Assembly: GCA_025331565.1 (NCBI GenBank)
Contig: JAFREQ010000042.1
Span: 2,890,001 to 2,954,000, forward strand
Direction: 5' to 3'
DNA: 64,000 nt
Origin: Holacanthus passer
Lineage: Eukaryota; Chordata; Actinopteri; Pomacanthidae
Below the pieces are notes generated by a model. The model was not told where the DNA came from, did no database searches, and saw nothing but the letters and a program-made list of their open reading frames with translations. Every line of letters begins with the position of its first letter. The stretch's first letter is position 1. Shown here piece by piece: positions 12,345 through 25,300 of this stretch. The position numbers were made by a program, and so were the translations under genes.

Positions 12345-15300
12345 GACAGGTGCTCATTTAATTGCATGTGTTTCCTACCCATCATCCCCCTCTCTCTCTC
12401 TGTGTCAGATCTACACTTACGAGATGAGCATCATCAAAGTGGTGGACGGAGACGCAGGTGGCTACCGCTGCGAGGTCACCTCCAAAGACAAGTGCGACAG
12501 CTGCACATTCGAAGTCACCGTGCAGGGTAGGTCCGCAGACAGACAATCACATTATTGTCATCTTCCATTCAGCGTTTCCACCGTTACTACGTAACCGGCT
12601 TTGTCAGCCAATAAGTCAGTGAGTGTGATGCACATTAGGTCCTATCATTTAGTGGCCCGGCGAGGTCATCAGTCCATTATTCCTCGGCGGCTCGAGCCCG
12701 CTGTGTAATGAATTAACCTCGCCGAGCTCTCACCAGTCTTCCTCCTTCTGTCTGGTTTCAGCTGTACAAGAGGAGCAGCAGGACAACATCTTGGAGGCGT
12801 TTAAGCGATCGTGAGTGTCAGTGTCGGCGAGGGTCTACTCAACATGTCACCCATCACACTGTCTCCCATATGCTCCTCTGTAGATCGCTGCCTCTGGGCA
12901 TCTGTCAGACTCAACCAGTGTCTCTGCCTGTGTGTTTGTCTTTCCCTCAGTTGTGGCCGACTTTGTGCGACTCAGTCTTTCTGCCGTTTTTCTCTCTCTG
13001 TCACGTCTCAGTGCGTCTGCCGCCTTGGTGTTTTGCTTCACCTGGAGTCCCTCATGGTTAAGCATCTTATGTATTTCGTCACATGTCTCGGTGACAGTCT
13101 CTGAAGGGACTTTTTTTTTTTTACATACCTTCCTTTTCCTCACTTTCTATTTCTGTCTCTGCTCCTGCTTGTGTGAAGTGAATCTATGCATGTTTCCTCT
13201 GACTGTTTTTAATTTCAGCTGTTCTCAGCCTCTATACTGTCTGTGTGCAGTGTAATCGTACATCAGCCGACACCTTCGCACCGACACGCCGAGCCTCCGT
13301 ATTTGTAATCTGTGCTTAAAAATATAATTTCCCTCCCTCATTAGAGCGCGAGCAGAGAGTCACAGGTAAGATGAGAAACACAACAGGAGAACAGACAGCC
13401 TCACATTGTGGTTTAGACAGGATGTCAGTGTGCTTATTTGCAGAATGCTGATATGAGGGCGAGAGAGAGCGAGAGAGAGAGGCTGGTGTGAAAAATGAAA
13501 AGTGAAAAGTTGGTTAAAACTCAAATATGTTGCTGGAGAGATAATGGAGGAGAGTGTTAAACACCTTGTTATGTGGAGGTCATGCAGCTGGAGGGAAGGT
13601 AGAGAATCCTGTTTCCTCTGGGACAAACATCTGTGTGTTACATGTTTTACAGGAGCACAAGCACATACATGTGATCTGACTCGGTTCTTTAGGATCCTCG
13701 CTCCTGTTCACTCATTATTTCTCTGGATTTTTCTTTAATTCCACCCTTTAATCTGTGTTTCATGTCTGAAATAGCCCAGTCTCTCCATCACATGCCCCGG
13801 GCGTATCAGGCTATTTTTTCTTCCTCATGTTGTCGCTTTACTGACTGGTTGGTCGGCTGAAGAGGCTTCAAAGGGGAACAGGAAATATCCTGTGGAAAAC
13901 AGACTGTAAGACTGGCCCTGCAGTCTGTCAGTGTTGTCTCACGCTGTCTGAAGAACAGAGCTTTGAAAGCATTTCCTGCCTGCACTCACACTGTGACACA
14001 GTCAATTCAGGACAAAGCAGGTCAGCAAACATACAGTATTTATACTGCATGTCAAGGCAATACTACACACAGACGAACGCCAGAAATATCAGTCATGTGT
14101 CTGACTAGAGGTTTTGGCCAGTTACTTAGTTAAACTATTTAAACTACGTCTCTGACTCTACATCAGAATCAGTTTGTGCCATTGCATTTGTGTTTTTGTT
14201 TCATGGTCAAACCTGTTTCATCAACCAAACCTCGATGCAGCTTCAGTTTCTGCTGCAGCAGCTTCAAAATGCTCATTTCACATGAAAACTTCCTAATGGC
14301 ACAGGCGAATGTGACAGATGAGCATTTTGAGTTTTCCTCTCAGTGCACGTGCTCGCACCATGAAAGAGAGCTCATTATCCCCTGATCCGCGTTTTCATGT
14401 AAACTCTGGTCCCATTTTTTAGACCACAACAGCGCTGGCAAATCAGTTTTTTACATCAATGAACTTCAGTGTAGATTCTGAAAAAATGTGTCTAAACAAA
14501 TTTAATACAAAAACATCCCGCAAATTTCTCAAAACCATGTTGAAACCCAGCCGTTGCTGTGGCCGCAGCACACAGATATCATTGTTTTCGTGCTCACCCA
14601 ACCATTTGGCGATCACGTGAACGAGGGCATTTTCACCCTGGGAGAGTTTGCTCCCATCAGGACGGCAAGGACAACATGGATGGATGTTATCCTTGAATGA
14701 ACCGTTCATCCATAGGACGAACACGATCGCTCAGGATGGCTTTGAATTTATTGGCATTTATCTTGGTCGCTGAGGGGTTCAATGAGCCTCGACCGCGGCA
14801 GGAAAACACACTCCACGCTGCAGAGGAGCTGCCAAAACCGTCCGCGGTGGAAAACAACAAGCACTCGAGCCTGTAGACGTTTATTGGCCTGTGCCATGCG
14901 CAGCACTTGTCACCTTGTTGAGCGCAAGAGGGCGACTGATGACTCAAGACCACGTGAACTTTTCTCATCACTTGCAAATGTGCATGTGAGGGGTAAAAAA
15001 TGTTTATGCAGTGAAACGCAGGCATCGTTTTCTCCTCAACATTTTATTCTGCTTCAAACTGTCGACTTCCATTCACCGATGTCTTCCACGTCCATATAAT
15101 ATCACCCTCCTGTGATGGGCAGTGTTTGCATGTTGCTTGCATGTGCTCGTCTGTTGTGTTTTCTGTCTGTCGCTGGAAATGAGGGCACGATGGTAACTCG
15201 TCGTCCTCATCAAATGCTCCATGTTCTCACTCATCCTATTTATTGCATCCATCTGAACAGAGGATAAAAAAGGGATCAGCTTTAACTACAGGCACTAATT

Positions 15301-18300
15301 CATTAGAACTCTGATGAGGCTGTTGTGTTTGCTTGTATTGTCTTTGCTGGATTTATAATTGTCTTGTAATTTCTGTGTGTATTTATAGGTCTGTGTAATG
15401 TGGAATAAAAGAGGATGTATTATTGGACGTATATTTCCTAATGCTGTTTTTTCATGATGCCATTAAATAGCACAGGTTTATAATCATACCAAGATAATCC
15501 CTCAAATCTCTTTTATTTTAATTCCAGTGGAGATGCAGGTGAGGATGCTGGAGATCTAGACTTCAGCGCCCTCCTCAAGAAAAGGTACGATCATCCTCAT
15601 CAGCTACAGACAAACATAATATTCACATTTGTTTGTCTTAAATTCCTCTCTGTGGTTTTATCTCATTCACGCTCACACACCCTCAGGGAGAAGAAACAAG
15701 AGGAGGCCAAAGAAGAAGTGGATGTTTGGGAAATCTTGAAGGCGGCCAAGCCCTGCGACTATGAGAAGATCGCCTTCGAGTACGGCATCACGGACCTGAG
15801 GGGCATGCTGAAGAGGCTGAAGAAGATGAAGACGGAGAAGGTGGTGAAGAGTGACGGTGAGGAGCGAGGCAGGCAGGAAACCAGAGCTCTGTAATGCAGT
15901 GGGTTGTAAATACCAGCAGCGTTCAAAGGCCTCAGGGGAGACGTTATATTGGTGGGACAACAGGTGGAATGTCTGTTAGCGTATGCCGGCTGCTGGTCGA
16001 CACTCACGGATTATTTGGCCGTTAAAGCGGCGGTTGAATTATGCTAACAGGATGCTTTCTCGTCAGCTTTCCTGAGGAAGCTGGATCCAGCTTATTCAGT
16101 CGACAAAGGCAAGAAGATCCAGCTGACGGTGGAAGTGGCCGATCCCGACGCACAAGTGAAGTGGCTCAAGAACGGACAGGAAATCAAACCATCGGCCAAG
16201 TGAGTGAATGACACTGCTCCGAACAGTGCGTGCGTCTGTGTGAGTGTAAAACTGTACTGGAGTCTGCTAATACACTTAATATGATAATGTGGTAATTTAA
16301 TGACATTGGACAATAGTGCAGTTTCAACAAAAGGATCAAAGATGTGATAAAATTGATGACTGATGACTTTGACGGTACCTCGAGGCCCTTGAGGTCATGC
16401 AATAAGTGTTTTGCTTAACAAGATTATAATTTGTACATAAACATGCAGGCGTATCTTTGACATTATCTGTAGGTTTCTAAGTTTCATCCAGACAAGACAA
16501 AGCAACATCAAAAATGATTAAAAGTCTTGTCTCTGGCCTCCTGATGTCCAGGATTTACTCTCCTTTTAGATCTGTTTTGGTCTCCGCCATCTTTTGAAAA
16601 CAATATCTGGCTTTTTTTTTTTTTTTGCTGAAAACAGCTGATGAGAGCAGTGAGATTGAACTAAAACAGTAAAGCTGTGGAACATAAAACCAAAATGTGA
16701 CCAAAAATAAAACCAATGAAGTAAAAGACACTTAAAAACTTCACAGAACTGATGCGAACCGCGTTGGTTGATAATTAATTGTGTTCGTTAAGCGACCCTT
16801 TTTCTATTACATGTTTTTATTTTTTACATTTTTAATATTGCACATTGCATTAATTAAAGCCAAGTTTTTCAAAAATTCTCCCATTTCAGAAGTAGTAACA
16901 TTAATCCCACACACAGAATTCACGTGTGCTTCTGAGTTAGTAAGTAGTAGTTGGGTCCTAACGAGCTTCTCAGCAGGATCATGTGACCTGATCGTCCAAA
17001 GCAACAAACACTGAGAGCAAATTGTAAATGTTTGGACGAAATAGTACAATCAGTGGCTTCTAGTTTTGACTGAACAGCTCAGTAGCTGTTATGACACCAT
17101 GACATTGAGCCACAATAAAACTCTGTATAGAACGAATTCAAAAATCCTGACGCACAAACTGTGACTTTGCTATATGACTAACAGCAGATACAAATGTTGT
17201 CTCTTCAGTGTCTGAGTCGCTCTCCTCTTCGCTCTTTCCCCCTCCTCCTTCAAAGCCTTCTTTTGGTGTTTTATTGAAGAGGGTACAGCTGTTGCAAGTG
17301 GTATTTTTCAATGGCTCCACCATCTGCCATTTTGAGTAGCTTCATGCTGTTCATTGAAAGTAAGGCAGTCCTCTTCCTGTTTTCATTAAGACAGTTACTA
17401 TGGGAGAGAGGACTTTTTGCCCTGATCGCAGCCTCCCAGGAGGTTGTTCCAGATCTAATGGATCTAATGTTGTAGGTTACAGAGACATTTGGATTAGGAT
17501 CCAGTCACCAGGTCTTTTATATGAGACAACTAGTTGCATGTCGGATGATAAAACACAAACAGAATTACGTTGTGTAAAATTATCGAAGAAGCAAAGATCT
17601 TTATGTCAGAAGTTGAGATCTTGTTAAACCCAGACAGTATGTTAGTCTCAGTGGAGTCGCAGGTCTTGTCACGTGCTATTACACATGTGAAAAAGGCCGA
17701 ACAAAACCTTTCGTGGCTCCAGAGAGAAGTTTCGTGTGAAGTTTCATAAATGGCCGCCAGTGATGTCACTTGAGCGTTGGTTGGGCTGAAGTTTGAAAAA
17801 TGAAAATGAAAGAAATCTGGAGGTGTTGGAACGAAGTGAGCTCACCAGACCTCTGATTCTGCCGCATCGCTTTTTGTTTGTTTGTTTGTTTTTGTTTGTT
17901 TGTTTGTTTGTTTGTTTTTAAACTGCGACGCAAAAAGTCTAAAAGTTCTGAAAAACATACAAACACTTTGCTCCACAGCAGCTAATGTCATTCATTTACA
18001 GGAGCTACATTTAATGCTGTTTTGATCCTAAACACTGCGTTTCACTCCCACACAAACAGCTCTGGATCCGCTCAGTCCTGCAGCAGGCAGATATTAATTC
18101 ACTATTCAAATTAGACTTACTATTACTGACACCTTGAGACGTCCGACCGTGTGTCGAGCTTGTGACTGAGGGAATATTTCCCATCATTACCTTCCGCTGA
18201 GTGTGACGACACCGCGGCTTCGCTGCCGCCCTTTGATTCTTGTCGCCACCCAAATGAAAGTGTGTGGGAACATGTACGGGGTCTTTGTCTCGGTCTGCGA

Positions 18301-19252
18301 CTGTGACTCACTCGCTCGTCTTCGGGCCCTCTGCTGATCGTGGCTGGATTCGCTGAAAGCATTTATTTCATTATTCTCTCTCTCCCTCTGTCTTTGTCTC
18401 TCTCTCTCACCTCGTTTGTTCTTCATCCTCCCCGTGTCATCTTCCCCCGTCGTCCCCGTGCGTCCAGGTATGTGTTCGAGAGCGTGGGCAACAAGCGGAC
18501 GCTCACTATCAACAAGTGCAACCTGTCTGATGACGCAGCGTACGAGTGCGTGGTCGGGGAGGAGAAGAGCTTCACGGAGGTTTTTGTCAAAGGTATATGA
18601 GTCACTGTCTTTGGAGGAATCCTTCTTTCAGGAGGGAGAGGGGTTTTTTCTGCTCGGTTTAGCAAACGCTGTCATTTGAGCGTTGAGAGGCTTGACAGCT
18701 CTGTTCCCTTCTTGTGTCTGTGTTTGTCATCTGTTTATTTCAATGCTTTCATGCCACACAGTCGCACGCTGCTCTCTGTTGTCTGCTCACTCATTTTTAA
18801 TGGGTACGTGGCAAGAGCCCATTTTCATGCTTTGTTTATTGTCATGTATCGCTGTTGTCGTGCTGCATGTATGTGCTGTCACGTTTATTAAAGCCTGACT
18901 GATATGTGTGTTTTTGAAGGCCACGTTGAAACGTCCATATTTTGTGGTAATGTGCTATAAATTTTATTTAAATATTAAATGTTTCCTGCACTGTAAAGTT
19001 TTATTGGGTTGAAATTGGAAATGGTTCATGGGAAACATTTTAATGGAAAAGCATTTTATTATATTCTATATGATGTTATCAGTGGAGCTCATATCTCGAT
19101 GGTGTCTTCTGCGTCCTGTTCTCTGTGTGAGCATGAGAGGTTTTAATAGATGTAATTGGGTCTGCTGCTTCTATATTAATCCTGCTTTTACAATTTCAGA
19201 GGCCGTGCAAGAGGGTAAGCTCTTCACCACAGACGCAGCTCCCATGCAGCTA

Positions 19253-19306
<54 letters not shown>

Positions 19307-22300
19307 AGGAGTGTTTGTGTCCATAAAGCTATTATTCATGTTGCTGTTTGCAAACATCTACATCAGTTCCTATTGTCAGTGATTCATCTCGAGCGAGGGA
19401 GTTCAGCAGATGACAGCCAGTCAAAACTCGCAGTCACAGTACTTTAAAGACATAAAGTACTTTGCTGTGTTGTGATATGAAGTTGTGTTTTCAACCGACA
19501 TCAAATTCGACACTCACAAAGCTTTGTGAAATGAGCTGCAACGAGATTTATATTAATGTAAAAATAATGTTCTTAACACTTTATTGATTTTGCCACCTCA
19601 GTCGTTTCTATGCTTCACTTTTTCTAAATAGTTAATAAGTTGGTCTTTATTGAAAGTGACTCCTGAAGGTGTTCAGACAGAAAACTCAGAGAATATTTGC
19701 CTCATGTTATTGTGCAAATTTGACTGCTGGGCCATTTGTGTACTCCACGTTAATTCTCCTCCAACAGCCACTAAACAAAGTGCACAGATGTTAGTGGAGG
19801 TGGAAATCATGAATCATGATTGTAACATTCAGTTCACTAAAAAAAAAAAAAAGCCTATATATTCTTTCTGTTAATGATGAAGTAACTGTGAATCAAAGCT
19901 GAGCCGACAGCGGCGCTCACACGAGGAGCTCCAAAGCTAAAAGCTACTCAGTCAGTGATAATTGTGATTCACTTTAGTCAGTTTGCCAAAATAAAATCAT
20001 CATTTGTACCTGCATGAACATGTGAGAATGTGAAACTACAGAAACCACATTTTACTTCTATTATTTTTTTCTTCCCCCCCTCACCTCTGTAGGTTTATGC
20101 AGTAATGACAGATTTATAAAGTCGGTGATAAGCATACATTTTTCGGTCAGAGTTGAAAGATATTCAAAATTTGCAGACGTGTTGTCGCCTCAGGGCAAAT
20201 TCATGACCTTTGACCATTAGGGTCTTTTGATTGACGGTCCAAGATTCACCTCATGCTCTGTCTGAACACACCTGCAGAGTTGTTGGACTGTAACTTGCAA
20301 ACCAGATTATAAAACATCCCACATCCTGTTATATTTCACAAATTAAGCATTTAGCTCAGATCAGAGTTGAAGGTAAACACGGCCTCCGTCCACCTCCACC
20401 TACTGTACACCTACTACAAACCACTACTTCAAACTTCCATGTATTCCAGAGGGATGATGTACTTGTCTCCGTACAAATTACACTGAGGACATCAAGCTCA
20501 TTTCACCAAACTTTTGCGAGGCCCGCAGTCAAACCCTACATGTTTCTGTGCTGCTGTGGTTCGGAGAGTTTCTGGGTTTTCCAGCCGAGGTTGAACAGAA
20601 CTGAGTCGTCCGGAGGGGAGCTGGATTCTGACGATGACAAATAGCTGAGAGCAGCAGAGCGTCGAGCGTCGCACCATGTGGTTACACAATGTGACTCCCA
20701 CCACCTCGGGAGACTTGAAGAAGCTTCCACCTCTACGAGACGAGCGCGTTCGGTGACATTGATCTTCAGGAGTTTATTATCCAAATCTAAAAAAGGGTGA
20801 GCGCAGGTTCTGTGTGCTCGTCCTCTCCACTTATTGAGAGCACTAAAATACACGCCACCCACCAGCCGTCCACAGAGGAGGAAACAGCACAGAAATACCT
20901 GCTGTGTTTACTCGTACCAGAGCGTCGTCCAGAGACAGCGCCGAGTAAAATTAGAGCTGGAGCTGCCAGGTCTGGACGACATGACAGAAATATCGAAGAG
21001 TGAAAGCAAATATTTTTCTTATATAATAATGAAATTGATGTTCTGATTAATGACGTTCTGGTTGATGTTGATCTTCACACACAACAAACACTTAAATATG
21101 TAATTTTGTTAGTTTTTAATTATTGGATTCATCCATTGAAAACGACTTTTTACAGCCAGAACATAATGTACTAATATTGTCCTGATACAATCCCACTGGA
21201 AGACAAACAGTGATGATGCTTTCTCGCTGGCTACTCATCTTAAAAGGTAAATTTCCACTTAATCGTGCTTGATTTGGCCTTGAAGATGGAAATCAAGATG
21301 GATCACTACAATCACCATATCTGTTGTTTTGTCACGTCCTCGCTGAACTCAAGCACTGATGCTCAGTGTTACTCTGGGGCTTTAGATTCAGTTTTCACCA
21401 AGTGATTCACATGACACAGCAGTACAGTTTGTTAATGACTCAGTCCCTCTCTGCTGTTTTAAAGTCCGACTCAAAGCTTTGAATCTGTCTTCAGAGCCAC
21501 CGATCACCATCACCAAGCTGCTGGATGACGTTCACACCGTGGTGGGCGAGAGGGTGGAGTTCGAGGTGGAAGTGTCTGAGGAAGGAGCCAACGTCAGATG
21601 GTGAGCCAGCGAGCCCTTCGGTTCGCTCTGATATCAGTTAATTAAGAAATCCATTAGTCATTTAAAAGACTGTGAGGTCAGACCTTGTTAACGGTTCAAA
21701 CCCAGCTTAATGTAAGAAAGAGAAAACATGGTCCACTGAGACAAAGGCTCGCAAACTGATGGCAAAAGTTAAACAGTGTTCTCATCATCAGAAGGAAATA
21801 TTTTCAGATCATTCATACATTAAATGCCAAATGTTAAATTGTGCATTGTCGTGGCGTTTCCAGATGTTTTCTCCCATTCAGTAGTTTATTACAGGGATGT
21901 TTGACAAGGACATGAACTGTGCAAACTTAAACATGACAAAAGAAACTGAGGAAGCAGAAACAAGAGCTACTATGCAAATAATACGACCTAGTCGATGGCT
22001 TAAGTTTTACATTTAGACAAATATTTGTTTTCTAGCAAATGTGCAAAGATTGTATTGGATTGTTACAGGATGCAAAAATCTCTGTGAATTTCGGGATATA
22101 TTTTAGTTTTGAAAAGTAATAAGCACAATTTTTATATATACAAACAAAATGATATCAATATGATTGAAAACATAGTGCAGAATTACTTATTTATATATTT
22201 TCTAAGAACTTTTTATTATCATATTTCCTCAGAACGAGTTCTACAGTTGCTGTGAACACGGCCCCTAAGACCCCAGTTTAAAGTATAGAGTTTAAAAATC

Positions 22301-25300
22301 TATCTGAGGAAACGTTCACCGTCTTAAAAATCCCCGAAGGCTCAAACCATGTAGAACATCGCAGACACGTCAATCAGCTCTTCCTCCCTCCTCTCTGTGT
22401 GCTGAAGTGTCGATGAAGCATGTGTGTGTGTTTTTCATTCCTCAGGATGAAAGATGGAGTCGAGCTGAACAGAGAAACGGCAGGTTCAAAGTACAGGTTT
22501 AAAAAGGACGGGAAGAGACACATTTTGATCATAAACGAAGCGACGAAGGAGGATATCGGGATGTATCAGGTCTTCACCAACGGCGGAGAGTCAAAGGCGG
22601 AGCTGGAGGTTGAAGGTACTGTTTTCTCTGTTCGATCAAACCACCTAAAGCTCTTTCATGATACGACTTTTTTCTTAAAAGTACATAACTTAAGCATCTG
22701 CAGTCAAGTCTAACAGCAGCAGTGAATTGTGGGTCATCAACTGCTGTATTAAGTTTGCTAAGTATTTTTGACATTGCTGTTCAATCAGGAGCTTAAAGAA
22801 AATTTACCCATCAGCACATGTGTTTTTCACTCTGACAAGCATGAAAAGCAATAAATTAGCCATTACTCATGTCATAATTAATATCACTTCATTAATCCCT
22901 TGTATCAGTGGTTCATCTCGCTGTTCGTCATGCTCATTTTCTTTTACACCTCCAAAATTGATGCTTGGGTCCTGCTTTACCCTTCAGAAAGCGTCTCAGT
23001 TGCTGCGTACTCGCGAGCCAGACGAGTCCCCTAAATTGATTAGAGTGTGAGAAAATGTCTGTCCTGCGTCCTCGGTGGACTCACAGTCACAGTGCACCAA
23101 TGTGAACATAGCGTTACAACCCAGATTAAGATAAGATAAGATATACCTTTATTCATTATTAAATAGACTACCTGACAAGATGCAACCCAGAATGATGGAG
23201 GATGACTCATTGATAAAATGTTAAAGGATAAAATGAAGTTTGAAGGTATAGTTTGAAAAATGTTTGCTCTTTGCTCTTCACTTTCACATCTACAACTTTC
23301 AATGTGATTACGACAGGTTAGTTTGGATTAATAAGGCTCACCTGTTATGTGACTCTTGAACAAATCATTAAATCAACATCGTGTGTTGGAGTTAATCCTT
23401 GCTCTTATTTATCAGAGAGTACGACTGGTTAAGAGTTTAATTTAGCTGTCTAGGTATCGGAAGATGAAATGGCTTTGTAGCCTTAAGAAAAATCAATGAG
23501 AAATTAATAAGAAATAAGAAAAATATGACAAATTCAAACAATATAAAGTCGCCAGAATGCAGGAAAACAGTCTCTGAAATCAACCACTTTTCTGAGGGAA
23601 GATCTCCAGATACATTGGTTAGATCTGATCTCCAAAATGTATGATGTCTGGAAGTTTGCAAGTATATTGATCAACCACACTTCTTCATCATTGTCTGTGA
23701 CTATTGACTTGGCTTTTTATCCATATATGCTTTCAAATTGTGACTTTGCAGACAAGGAGCTGGAGGTTCTGCAGAGCATAGCTGACCTGACTGTGAAGTC
23801 TGCTGAACAGGCCATGTTCAAGTGCGAAGTGTCTGATGAAAAAGTGACGGGGAAATGGTTCAAGGACGGCGTCGAAGTCCAGCCCAGCGATCGCATCAAA
23901 ATATCGCACATCGGAAGGTACTGTGTCCGACGGCTGCGGGTCCATGTTTGAATGTCACGAAAGCTGTTGTTCTCCACACAGACTCACAAATCACACAGCC
24001 ATCGCAATGAGCACTGTCCGCCACACGGCCCGGCAAACTATTACCAAAGGGTTTTCTTATTTGCTTGACCCATTTTTTTTTGGATAGGCTGCAATCTGTA
24101 AAGCTCTAACCTCCAAACACAAACTCACAGACACGCTCGCAGGCATCACACACACCCCGAGGGTCCGGGGTTTCTCTCAATAATCCCCCCATCAGAGCCG
24201 CCTATGGCAGGAGATACGCCGAGGCAACAGCGGTCACACAAGGTGAAAGCCATTTAGGATGTTTCTCACTCGGCGATATTGCCTCGTGGAGGATGTTGCT
24301 AGGGAAACCGTCTTTTGCATAATTGCGGGTCACAACAAGCGTTGTCTCCTTGGTAACATCTGGTAACATGTCCCCAGGACCCACAAGCTGACGATTGATG
24401 ACGTGAAGCAGTCGGACGCCGGGGATTATACCTTTGTCCCTGATGGCTACGCAATTTCTCTCTCGGCAAAGCTCAACTTCCTGGGTGAGAAAAACAAAAT
24501 GTGAAGCGTTCGATCGTCTTTGTGAACTAACCATGAAATCTGAAGACTGATTTGTATATTTTGTCCCTCAGAAATCAAGATTGAATATGTTCCCAGACAA
24601 GGTGAGTGCTGTTTTTTACCACATTGGTATCGTCTCTCAAACATGTTGTGCCTCTGACCTGAATGACCTCTCTCTCTCTCTCCGTCTTCTCCTCTTCACC
24701 CTGAAAGATCCTCCCAAAATTCACCTGGACACCAGCGGCGCCGGCAACAAGAACACCATCACCGTGGTGGCCGGGAACAAACTTCGCCTGGACGTGGAGA
24801 TCACCGGAGAGCCGGCGCCCACTGTGTGCTGGATGAAAGGAGATGAAGTGAGGGAGAATAGAGAACCATTCACCTTGTACACGCTCGAACACACGTCAGA
24901 TACTTTCTACCTTTGTGCGTCAGTCAGAGTTTCCAGCCATTAGTCACCGAGCGGCACAAAAGAAGAATGAACATGAACTAGAGTGGGAAGGTTGAATCAC
25001 CTGTCATTGTGGCAGTTGTGTCATCGTTTCTCTCCAACAATCTCCGTCTTCTGTCTCTCTTGTCCCGTCCTGCGTGGTAGGTGGTGGCCGAGGCCGAGGG
25101 ACGGGTCCGCGTGGAGACGAGGAAGACCCTGAGCAGCTTCGTAATCGAGGGGGCGGAGAAGGGGGACGAGGGCTATTACTCCATCACGGTGACGAACCCT
25201 GCTGGAGAGGACAAGGCTGAACTCTTCGTCAAGGTCGTGGGTCAGTGGCTTTTTCTCACTTTTACTGTTTTCACCTCCAATTTGATTTTTCCTGGCTGGC

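Noticed and set aside
12162..12530. 122-codon + frame spanning the (TG)n tract and exon 9
   Set aside because: It is a frame through the microsatellite and out of register with the true C1 exon; the real exon is 12409-12526.
15528..15538. Internal donor (GCAG/GTGAGG) in mybpc2 exon 12
   Set aside because: Using it would remove 46 nt and break the frame; the donor at 15585 keeps the conserved LDFSALLKKR.
21690..21705. tRNA B-box-like GGTTCAAACCC
   Set aside because: No A-box or cloverleaf around it and no SINE-like body recognised.
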